From: an uncultured Desulfovibrio sp.
GTDB lineage: Bacteria > Desulfobacterota > Desulfovibrionia > Desulfovibrionales > Desulfovibrionaceae
Assembly: GCA_900541395.1 (NCBI GenBank)
Contig: UQJT01000010.1
Coordinates: forward strand, 1-64,000
Direction of reading: 5' to 3'
Length of the DNA: 64,000 nt
Shown: in pieces, positions 10,162 through 18,264 of the stretch
Layout of the letters: each line of letters opens with the position of its first letter
Numbering within the stretch: position 1 is the stretch's first letter
Position numbers and translations under genes: made by a program
The notes under the pieces: model-generated
The model's database searches: none
What the model saw: the letters and a program-made list of their open reading frames with translations, nothing else
Told to the model about the DNA's origin: nothing

Positions 10162-11055
10162 ATGCCCCGCCGCCATACCTCAGTTCCGTTACCGGGCGAA
10201 TTATTCCATTCGTCATCGGATATAGCGGATATGGATGCCTTTGTGGACAAGGTCTATCTCCCGCGCATCCGGGTTCGTAAACGAAGCTGGCCCATCGATA
10301 ACCGCATTATTCGCCAGTATCTTTCCCCGGTATTCGGTAAACGGGAGTTGGCGACCCTCCGCCGCGGCGAGGTGGAGGCCTGGCTGCATGCTCTGGCGGC
10401 GGGCGGCCTTGCCCCGGCCACCTGCAATCGCATCCTGGCCGTCTTCAAGAGCATCTGCCTGCTGGCGGTGGGGTACGGCTTGCTGCCCGGCGGCTCTCCT
10501 TGCGCGGAAGTGGCCTCATTGGAAAAGCGCGTGCGGGAACGTTGCCTTTCGTTGACGGAGGCTCGGCGGCTCATGGCCGCGCTGCAACGGTCGCCGAGGC
10601 GGGAGGCTCTGGCTCTGCGTCTGTTGTTGTTGACCGGGGCGCGCAAAAACGAAATCCTCAAGGCGCGATGGGAAAATGTGGATTTTGACGAGCGCCTGCT
10701 TGACGTTCCCGATTCCGGGCCGAACGGCGATGGGCGCTGGCGTGCCGTTCCGCTTTCCGACGAGGCCGTTGATGTCATACGGGCCATCCCGCGCATATCG
10801 GACAGTCCCTGGCTTTTTCCGGGCCGTAGGCCGGGCAGGCCGCTGGCGGATATCTACGGGTTTTGGGATACGCTACGCCATGAATTGGGCCTGGAAGACG
10901 TGCGTATTCAGGATTTGCGACGTAGTTTCGCCGCCTTTCTGGTGCGCGAGGGGCAGTCGCCATCCCTGGTGCAACGTTTGCTCGGCTCCGGCAGGTCGCG
11001 TCATACCCCGCGCTATGCCCGCCTTCCAAAGACCGGATTGCCGGAGGCCATGTAA
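10162..11055 (+). CDS. Tyrosine-type site-specific recombinase with altered catalytic residues
   Basis: A 297-residue protein. Residues about 25-110 form a SAM-like core-binding domain (MDAFVDKVYLP; LAPATCNRILAVFKSICLLA). The catalytic domain follows: Arg161 in LLTGARKNEIL, the second Arg253 in IQDLRRSF, and the nucleophile Tyr285 in RYARL. The usual His of H-x-x-R is Gln250, the LGH/W position is Ser276 (LLGSG), and the beta-hairpin Lys is not obvious (GDGRWRAVPL). The start at 10162 has GGAGG at a good distance; the frame is open further upstream through the inverted repeats. The stop overlaps the next gene as TAATG. It could be a specialised invertase, an island integrase, or a DNA-binding remnant. 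Confidence 0.85.
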   Translation: MPRRHTSVPLPGELFHSSSDIADMDAFVDKVYLPRIRVRKRSWPIDNRIIRQYLSPVFGKRELATLRRGEVEAWLHALAAGGLAPATCNRILAVFKSICLLAVGYGLLPGGSPCAEVASLEKRVRERCLSLTEARRLMAALQRSPRREALALRLLLLTGARKNEILKARWENVDFDERLLDVPDSGPNGDGRWRAVPLSDEAVDVIRAIPRISDSPWLFPGRRPGRPLADIYGFWDTLRHELGLEDVRIQDLRRSFAAFLVREGQSPSLVQRLLGSGRSRHTPRYARLPKTGLPEAM

Positions 11056-12119
11056 TGCGACAGTCAGCCGCAACTCCGCGCATATCCGTCATCATTCCCG
11101 TATATAATGCCGAGCCTTACCTCGCGCGTTGCCTGGATGGCCTCATCCGCCAGACATACGAAGATTTCGAGATACTGTGCGTCAATGACGGTTCGACGGA
11201 TCGTTCGGCGGCCATTTTACATGAATACGCGGCGAAAGACGGCAGAATAGTCGTGCTGGAGCAGGAAAACGCCGGAGCCGGAGCGGCGCGGAACCGGGGC
11301 ATTCAAGCGGCCCGGGGGGCGTTGCTTACCTTTGTCGACAGCGATGACGAGATTCACCCCGACGCCTATTCCCGGGTAATGCGCGTTATGACGGACGACG
11401 TGGACGCTGTTTGTTTCGGAGTCACACAACGGAAAGACGGCGGAGAATTTGATACCGACTATTTCCGTATACCGTTCAGAGGCGTGAAAACGCTTGACGC
11501 GGAAGAAGTGCCGCGCCTGTCCCGCACGGTCTGGAACAAGTTTTTCCGCCGGGATTGTGTGCTGCGGCATAATATTTGTTTTCCTCCACGATGCAGTTTT
11601 GACGACAACGCCTTTGTTCTTGAGTATTTTATGTTGTATCGGCGCGTCTTTTTTTTGCCGGACAAACTTTATACCTATGATCTTCATGATGGATCGCTTA
11701 CTAATATAGCTGTCAACAATTCTGGTGGAGCTTTTGAATACTTTAAAGTCATTGATCATATTTATGATTTCTGGATGCGAAACCATATTTTTCCGCAAGA
11801 ATCTTTATTGTTCGAGGGTTTATGTATAGAATTTTTACGAGAATCCATGAAAATATGTCAGCCTTTTGAAAAGGCCGGCATTGCCTGGGAATTGATCAAG
11901 CGTATGAAATCATGGAATATGAAAATTAAAGATAAGAACCTTCGTTATTTAATAAACGGAAATTACAATATATATGCAAGTTCCGGAATACATAAATTAA
12001 ATCTTAGCGATTTGAAGAAATTAAAGGGTTTTGAAAAGATTTTATTTATTGGAAATTCAAAAAATGAAAAGGTTATACGCCTGTTTGGCAGAGAAATAAT
12101 ACGCTGGAACAGGGTTTGA
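11055..12119 (+). CDS. Family 2 glycosyltransferase
   Basis: A 354-residue GT-A glycosyltransferase with the N-terminal RISVIIPVYNAEPYLARCLD, nucleotide-binding CVNDGSTDRS, and metal-binding VDSDDE (about residues 95-100). It probably adds a sugar to a surface polysaccharide at the inner face of the inner membrane; donor and acceptor cannot be read from sequence. Translation is coupled to the recombinase by a TAATG overlap. Base composition changes within the gene: the first half is GC-rich like the chromosome, while from about 11690 to the stop it is AT-rich like the downstream glycosyltransferases, suggesting a mosaic origin. Confidence 0.92.
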   Translation: MRQSAATPRISVIIPVYNAEPYLARCLDGLIRQTYEDFEILCVNDGSTDRSAAILHEYAAKDGRIVVLEQENAGAGAARNRGIQAARGALLTFVDSDDEIHPDAYSRVMRVMTDDVDAVCFGVTQRKDGGEFDTDYFRIPFRGVKTLDAEEVPRLSRTVWNKFFRRDCVLRHNICFPPRCSFDDNAFVLEYFMLYRRVFFLPDKLYTYDLHDGSLTNIAVNNSGGAFEYFKVIDHIYDFWMRNHIFPQESLLFEGLCIEFLRESMKICQPFEKAGIAWELIKRMKSWNMKIKDKNLRYLINGNYNIYASSGIHKLNLSDLKKLKGFEKILFIGNSKNEKVIRLFGREIIRWNRV

Positions 12120-12174
12120 CGAAGAAAAATGTTTTTCCGGACGTTGACTTGAATGTTTTGGATGGAGATTGGTT

Positions 12175-13137
12175 GTGGCAACAATACTGGTTACGGGTGG
12201 AACGGGATTTTTGGGGGCGAACCTTTGCCGGCGTCTGGTTGCGGAGGGACATAGGGTTCTTTGCGTGGATGATAATTCCACGGGAAGGATGGAAAATGTC
12301 CGCGAACTGGCCGCGCGGCCGGAGTTTCGCTTTGTTCATCAAGATATTGCCAAGCCTCTGGGTATCGAAGAATCCATTGACGAAATTTACAATCTGGCCT
12401 GTCCGGCCAGTCCGCCCGCGTATCAGGGCGTGCACGCCATCCAGACGACCAAAACTTGTGTGCTCGGCGCGCTGAACATGCTGGAACTGGCCAAGGCGCA
12501 CAACGCGACCATACTTCAGGCTTCCACGTCGGAAGTCTACGGAGACCCTCTGGAGCATCCGCAGGCGGAAAGCTACCGGGGCAACGTCAATCCCATCGGC
12601 GTGCGCGCCTGTTACGACGAGGGCAAACGTTGCGCGGAAAGTCTGTTTTTCGACTACGCCCGTCAGGAGGGCGTGGATATTAAGGTCATCCGTATTTTCA
12701 ATACCTATGGTCCGCTTATGGACCCCAACGACGGGCGCGTCATCAGCAATTTCATCTGTCAGGCTCTTACCGGGCGGGATTTGACCGTATACGGCGACGG
12801 CGGTCAGACCCGATCCTTTTGCTACGTTGACGATCTTATCGAAGTCATGATCCGCATGATGCATTCCCCAAAGGGCTTTTGCGGGCCGGTCAACACCGGC
12901 AACCCGACGGAGTTCACCATACGGGAACTGGCGGAACGGGTGTTGGCCGAAACCGGCTCGTGTTCGCGCATCGTGTATCGCGCTCTTCCCCTCGACGATC
13001 CCGCGCAGCGTCGCCCGGACATCGGGTTGGCTCGGGAAAAATTGGGTTGGGAGCCCACGATTCAACTGGCCGAAGGGCTGAAGAAAACCATTCCCTATTT
13101 CGAAACGCAAATCGCCCGCTTTCGGGGAGAGGATTGA
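12175..13137 (+). CDS. UDP-glucuronate decarboxylase (UDP-xylose synthase)
   Basis: A 320-residue extended short-chain dehydrogenase. It carries the NAD-binding [10 protein letters not shown], the substrate motif [14 protein letters not shown], and the catalytic Y-x3-K in [25 protein letters not shown] closely follows the UXS pattern VNPIGPRSCYDEGKR. It should convert UDP-glucuronate to UDP-xylose, using the product of the next gene's enzyme. I start it at GTG 12175, which lies seven bases after GGAG, rather than at TTG 12169, which would leave almost no spacing. It is GC-rich, unlike the end of the preceding gene, and only two bases separate... the stop from the ugd start. Confidence 0.93.
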   Translation: MATILVTGGTGFLGANLCRRLVAEGHRVLCVDDNSTGRMENVRELAARPEFRFVHQDIAKPLGIEESIDEIYNLACPASPPAYQGVHAIQTTKTCVLGALNMLELAKAHNATILQASTSEVYGDPLEHPQAESYRGNVNPIGVRACYDEGKRCAESLFFDYARQEGVDIKVIRIFNTYGPLMDPNDGRVISNFICQALTGRDLTVYGDGGQTRSFCYVDDLIEVMIRMMHSPKGFCGPVNTGNPTEFTIRELAERVLAETGSCSRIVYRALPLDDPAQRRPDIGLAREKLGWEPTIQLAEGLKKTIPYFETQIARFRGED

Positions 13138-13138
13138 T

Positions 13139-14434
13139 ATGAACGTATGCATTATCGGTACCGGCTATGTAGGTTTGCCCACAGGCGTAGGCTTGGCGGA
13201 ACTGGGCAACAACGTGATCTGCGTGGATCGCGAGCGTTCTAAAATCGAAGCCCTGCAGGCCGGGAAGCTTACGTTGTATGAAGAGGGCCTGGAGGAACTT
13301 TTCCACCGCAATGCCGGGGCGGGGCGTTTGCGTTTCACCACCTCCATGAAGGAGGGCGTGGAAAAGGCGGAACTGGTCATCATCGCGGTGGGCACGCCGC
13401 CGCATCCCGTCACCCGCGAAGCGGACATGAAATATGTTCATGCCGCGGCGGTGGAACTGGCGGAGCATCTCGCGGGCTATACCGTCATCGCGGACAAGTC
13501 CACGGTTCCCGTGGGCACGGGGGATGATGTGGAAACGCTGATCCGCAAAAAGAACCCCCAAGCGGACTTCGATGTGGTCTCCCTGCCCGAGTTTCTGCGC
13601 GAGGGGTTTGCCGTGCATGATTTCTTTCATCCGGATCGGGTGGTGGTCGGCGCGAATACGGAACGCGCCGCCGAAGTGATCAGGCGGCTGTATCGGGCGC
13701 TGCCGGAAGCCCCCTTGCTGTTTGTGAAGCGCCGTTCGGCGGAATGCATCAAATACGCCTCCAACGCCTTTCTGGCCATCAAGATTCATTACATCAACGA
13801 AATGTCCAACTTTTGCGAAAAGGCGGGCGCGGATATCCACGAAGTGGCGCGGGGCATGGGAATGGACAGCCGGATCGGCCCGTGCTTTCTGCAGCCTGGC
13901 CCTGGTTACGGAGGCAGTTGCTTCCCCAAGGATACGATGGCCCTGGCCTACATGGCACGGCAGAACGACGTGGACATGACACTGGTTACGACGGCCATTG
14001 AGGGCAACCGAAAACGCAAGAAGCAGATGGCGGAACGCATTCTGGGGGCCGTGGCCGATGTGGAGGAACCGCGCATCGCGGTTTTGGGGCTGGCCTTCAA
14101 GGCGGGCACGGATGACTGCCGCGAAAGCCCTGCTGTGGAGATAATCGGCCATTTGCTTGAAGCCAAAGCCAGGGTGATTGCGTATGATCCTAAGGCGATG
14201 GATACGGCCCGTGCTCTTCTGGGGGATAAAATTCGGTATGCTGAAAGCATGTATGACGCGCTGGAAGGTGCGGATGTTCTCGTCATTTTGACGGAGTGGG
14301 AAGAGTTCAGGGAACTGGATTTGAAGCGGGTTAGTCCGATGATGCGGCATAGAAAAATTATTGATAGTCGTAACTTACTTGATAGGGATAAAATGAAAGA
14401 CTCAGGATTTAACTATCAGAGAATAGGAAGCTGA
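13139..14434 (+). CDS. ugd: UDP-glucose 6-dehydrogenase
   Basis: A 431-residue enzyme oxidising UDP-glucose to UDP-glucuronate with two NAD+. It shows the N-terminal Rossmann motif GTGYVGLPTG, the central EFLREGFAVHDFFHPDRVVVG, the catalytic cysteine in GPGYGGSCFPKDT (about residue 261), and the C-terminal AFKAGTDDCRESPAVEII. It starts one base after the UDP-xylose synthase stop with GGAGAGG upstream. The two enzymes form a UDP-glucose to UDP-glucuronate to UDP-xylose route that would supply sugars to the neighbouring glycosyltransferases. The last 100 bases turn AT-rich. Confidence 0.96.
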   Translation: MNVCIIGTGYVGLPTGVGLAELGNNVICVDRERSKIEALQAGKLTLYEEGLEELFHRNAGAGRLRFTTSMKEGVEKAELVIIAVGTPPHPVTREADMKYVHAAAVELAEHLAGYTVIADKSTVPVGTGDDVETLIRKKNPQADFDVVSLPEFLREGFAVHDFFHPDRVVVGANTERAAEVIRRLYRALPEAPLLFVKRRSAECIKYASNAFLAIKIHYINEMSNFCEKAGADIHEVARGMGMDSRIGPCFLQPGPGYGGSCFPKDTMALAYMARQNDVDMTLVTTAIEGNRKRKKQMAERILGAVADVEEPRIAVLGLAFKAGTDDCRESPAVEIIGHLLEAKARVIAYDPKAMDTARALLGDKIRYAESMYDALEGADVLVILTEWEEFRELDLKRVSPMMRHRKIIDSRNLLDRDKMKDSGFNYQRIGS

Positions 14435-14531
14435 TCTTATTTTTTATTAAGTGGATTTACTCAAGGATTTATACCTGATAAGAACTTTTTTGGCAGAATT
14501 TTTATAAAAAATTAAGCGAGTTTTTATTTTT

Positions 14532-15410
14532 ATGCAATATGACGTGACTGTAATTATGCCGGTTTATAATGTCGAAAATTATATTGAAAAATGTATACGT
14601 AGTATATTAATGCAGACATTAAAAAATATAGAAATAATATGTATTGATGATGGCTCAACAGATAATTCATGGAATATTTTTGAGAAAATAGCACGTTATG
14701 ATAGTAGGTTGATAGGTATAAAGCATGGCAAAAATATGTCTCAGGCAGTAGCAAGAAATACAGGGTTAAGTATTGCTCATGGTAAATATATTTCATTTAT
14801 TGATAGCGATGATTGGATACATAAAGACTTTTTAAAAACTTTATATGTTTCTGCTGAAAAAAATAATGCAGATATTGCAATTGGGTATGCTATTACGATA
14901 GATGAAAAAAATAATAATTGGGTTGAAGTATGGGGAGAAAATCACTTTGGAAAATTAGGAAATTATTACAATGGGCAATTTAATGACTTGTTTGTAAAAG
15001 CATGTTATAATGGAGCAGTTTGGAATAAAATTTATAGAAAAAGTTTTCTTAAAGAAAAAAATATAAAATTTGATACAGAATTAAAAGGAACAGAAGATAT
15101 ATATTTTATAATTGAAGCATTAACCCAATCTCAAAACATCACTATATGTGATGCTCTATATTTTTATCTAAAGCGAATTTCTTCTACTATGACTAGAAGA
15201 GATGTCGAATATTTTTTATCGTGGAGTAAAACGTATTTAAAAATTGTCAATTATTTAAATTCAATATTAATTGATGATACTGTATATAGTCATATGATTA
15301 ATATGCTAAATACTAAAATAGTATACATATATAATTTAATAAATGATAAAGATGTCGCTGATGAATTTAGGAATCAAGTAAATAATGTATGGAAAACTGT
15401 AAAGCAGTAA
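14532..15410 (+). CDS. Family 2 glycosyltransferase, AT-rich
   Basis: A 292-residue GT-A enzyme with VTVIMPVYNVENYIEKCIRS, CIDDGSTDNSW and the metal site FIDSDDW. It has MSQAVARNTGLSIAHGKY, the GT2 substrate-loop region. It has no strong ribosome binding site and sits 97 bases after ugd. Composition is extremely AT-rich compared with the flanking chromosome, and codon use is dominated by AAA, ATA and TTA, which indicates recent transfer. Likely acts in assembly of an extracellular polysaccharide or O-antigen; specificity unknown. Confidence 0.9.
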   Translation: MQYDVTVIMPVYNVENYIEKCIRSILMQTLKNIEIICIDDGSTDNSWNIFEKIARYDSRLIGIKHGKNMSQAVARNTGLSIAHGKYISFIDSDDWIHKDFLKTLYVSAEKNNADIAIGYAITIDEKNNNWVEVWGENHFGKLGNYYNGQFNDLFVKACYNGAVWNKIYRKSFLKEKNIKFDTELKGTEDIYFIIEALTQSQNITICDALYFYLKRISSTMTRRDVEYFLSWSKTYLKIVNYLNSILIDDTVYSHMINMLNTKIVYIYNLINDKDVADEFRNQVNNVWKTVKQ

Positions 15411-15474
15411 TCAGTTATACTGTGTCCACCGCTACACATATTTTAAAGAATATCAACTAAGAGGAGATAGGGTT

Positions 15475-17874
15475 ATGCATTCAGAAAAAATTTTTTGGGC
15501 GGAACCTCTTAAGTTTATAAACTGGGCTCCTCATATAAATGATTTGTCGGTTCGAAACTATAGTGACCGCAAAATTGAAATGACGCATTTTGAATCAGGT
15601 TTTCTTTGTGGTCTTCTTAAGCGTGAACGCCCAAAGAAAATTCTTGAAGTGGGGGTTGCGGCCGGTGGTACCAGCGCTGTGCTCTTAAAGTCGATTTCTA
15701 TGCTTAATCTTAATGCGAAATTGTACTCTGTGGATTTATGCCATAAATATTATGCAAATCCATCACTTGATGTGGGGTATATAGTCAAAGAAACAGTACC
15801 CGATTTAATGCAAAATTGGAATTTATTTACTGGGAATGTAGTATCAGAATATTTAGAGAAAATTGGATCAGATATTGATTTTTGTATTCTTGATACAATG
15901 CATACTTTACCTGGAGAATTATTAGATTTTTTATGTGTTCTTCCATATCTTAAGCAAGATGCAATGGTAGTACTTCATGATACGGCACTTCATTTTTTGT
16001 CTCCTGAGTTTTCATTATGTTATGCAACTCAAGTCCTTATGTCTGTAGTAGTTGCTGATAAAATTTATCCTTGTGATATTCAAAATATTGAAAATATAGC
16101 TAATATTGGAGCATTTAAAGTTAATTCTAATACCTATAAGTATATTGAAAATGTTTTTGGTGGATTGAGAATGCCTTGGAATTATATTCCCGATGATATT
16201 TCCTTAGTAAATTTTGATAAATTTTTTGCAAAACATTATAATAACTCTTTATGTAATATATTTAGACAGGCTACAAATATTAATGCAGAACTTAAAAACA
16301 ATAAATTCAAATTTGATTTAAATGCTAACGATTATATAAAAACAATAAACAAAACAAATTATCCCCAGAAAGTTAAAAAGTATACTACCAAAAAAATTAT
16401 GCAGGATAGAAAAGAAGAATTGAATCTAACCCCATTAGTAACATCACACGATATTTACTTATGCTTTAGTTGTGATGTCAAATATTTACAGCATTTTGTT
16501 GTTGCTCTGACATCTATTTTGCATAATGCTAGTCAGGAAGATAATCTCATAATTTATTTTATTTCCAATGAATTGTCTCCTCAAGACATTGAATTGATTT
16601 TGTCTTTAAAGAATATTCGAAATTTTGAAATAAAATTTATATCTGTAACTGCTGAGAAGTTTAAAGCATTTCCTGTCAATTTACATGTTTCGGTTGCCGC
16701 ATACTTTCGTCTTCTTATTCCAGAAATTATTCCTTCTCATGTGGATAAAATTTTGTATCTCGACTGTGATATACTTGTTGAAAAGTCTCTATATGATTTA
16801 TATAATACTAATATAGATAACTATTATTTGGCGGCAGTCGAAGATTTTAGTTCCTATGGGTCCATGCAATATAATGAAGAGAATTATAGAATTTATCGTG
16901 AAAAATATTTTAATTCAGGGGTTATGCTACTAAATTTGAAAAGACTACGTTCATTTAGTCTTTATAAAAAATCATATGAATTTATTAAAAAATTTGGACA
17001 GCCACGCTGGTGGGATCAGGATATACTCAATATGTTGTTTGAAACAAAAGATATATTATTTATTCCTCCCTATTTTAATATGCAATATTGGTATTCAGAT
17101 GCTGGATTGCGAGCAGACGAATATCTTATAGGAAATACATATGCAAAGCTACATGATATAGCTATTATACATTTTATTACAGATATAAAACCTTGGATCA
17201 ATATCACTTTTTCACATGCGAGCAATATTTTTGTTAAAAAATACTATTTTTATCTTCGCCTTTCATGCTTTTGTGGTAAAGTGCAGTCGTTTCCTCTTGG
17301 AATTCCCTATAATTCTCATATCCTTCTTTTAGGAGTTGATCCAATTGGTCTAGATATTTGCAAGAAGAAAATTTTAAAAATTCAAAGTGATGCAAATATT
17401 GTAACGAAATTTTTTGAAAACTATACACAACTAGAAACATATTATATAAATTACAATAAATTTGATGCGATATTTATTCTTCAGTCCAATAGCATTAATG
17501 GAGTAGGTTTTTCGTACCTAAAAGAAAATAATAAATGTTCCTTATTTCTTATAGATAAAAACTGTGAAAATATTATTCAAGTGTCTACGCCGAATGAGCA
17601 TAAGGTATTTGGAGTATGCGAACAAACACCTCCAGAAGGTCAAATACCTTCCATAAATTCGTATAATTTCTCAACAGAATCACCAAATAAATTTTTTGCT
17701 AATATCAGAAATCAAATAAAATTACTGAGATATAGAATACTTTCGAAAATTACTTTTGGAGCTAGACGTAAGCATTATAAGACAAAAAAGCAAAAACTTA
17801 AAAATTCCATAAATAAAAATTTGATGTCAGATTATATAACATGTAAAAAGTATAAATTAAATGTGGAAATTTGA
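15475..17874 (+). CDS. Methyltransferase-GT8 glycosyltransferase fusion
   Basis: A 799-residue two-domain protein. Residues about 40-230 look like a class I SAM-dependent methyltransferase of the Methyltransf_24 type (KILEVGVAAGGTSAVLL; CILDTMHTLPGE; VVLHDTALHF). Residues about 325-590 form a GT8 glycosyltransferase of the LPS galactosyl/glucosyl type: YLDCDILVE (metal-binding DxD), YFNSGVMLLNLKRLR, WWDQDILNM and HFITDIKPW. A C-terminal region ends with RILSKITFGARRKHYKTK, a motif also found in the protein at 61748-64000. RBS AGGAG. Strongly AT-rich. Could methylate and glycosylate the same glycan, but the acceptor is unknown. Confidence 0.85.
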   Translation: MHSEKIFWAEPLKFINWAPHINDLSVRNYSDRKIEMTHFESGFLCGLLKRERPKKILEVGVAAGGTSAVLLKSISMLNLNAKLYSVDLCHKYYANPSLDVGYIVKETVPDLMQNWNLFTGNVVSEYLEKIGSDIDFCILDTMHTLPGELLDFLCVLPYLKQDAMVVLHDTALHFLSPEFSLCYATQVLMSVVVADKIYPCDIQNIENIANIGAFKVNSNTYKYIENVFGGLRMPWNYIPDDISLVNFDKFFAKHYNNSLCNIFRQATNINAELKNNKFKFDLNANDYIKTINKTNYPQKVKKYTTKKIMQDRKEELNLTPLVTSHDIYLCFSCDVKYLQHFVVALTSILHNASQEDNLIIYFISNELSPQDIELILSLKNIRNFEIKFISVTAEKFKAFPVNLHVSVAAYFRLLIPEIIPSHVDKILYLDCDILVEKSLYDLYNTNIDNYYLAAVEDFSSYGSMQYNEENYRIYREKYFNSGVMLLNLKRLRSFSLYKKSYEFIKKFGQPRWWDQDILNMLFETKDILFIPPYFNMQYWYSDAGLRADEYLIGNTYAKLHDIAIIHFITDIKPWINITFSHASNIFVKKYYFYLRLSCFCGKVQSFPLGIPYNSHILLLGVDPIGLDICKKKILKIQSDANIVTKFFENYTQLETYYINYNKFDAIFILQSNSINGVGFSYLKENNKCSLFLIDKNCENIIQVSTPNEHKVFGVCEQTPPEGQIPSINSYNFSTESPNKFFANIRNQIKLLRYRILSKITFGARRKHYKTKKQKLKNSINKNLMSDYITCKKYKLNVEI

Positions 17875-17921
17875 TATGAGCTATATTGGGTAGAAAGTTG
17901 CTCTGTAAAAAAGTAAATTAA

Positions 17922-18104
<183 letters not shown>

Positions 18105-18264
18105 AGCGGGTGGGGGCCGCCCCGGCCGCTTTTTCACCGGAGAAGGCGCGCACAGTCGCCGCATCAATTGAGCAGTCGCGCAATTCCCCAAGCTTCATAC
18201 GTAGTTTGGGTGCTCCGGCGCGCGGGACGCTTGCGCTTGCCCCCGCCTTCCGCTACCACAAGCC

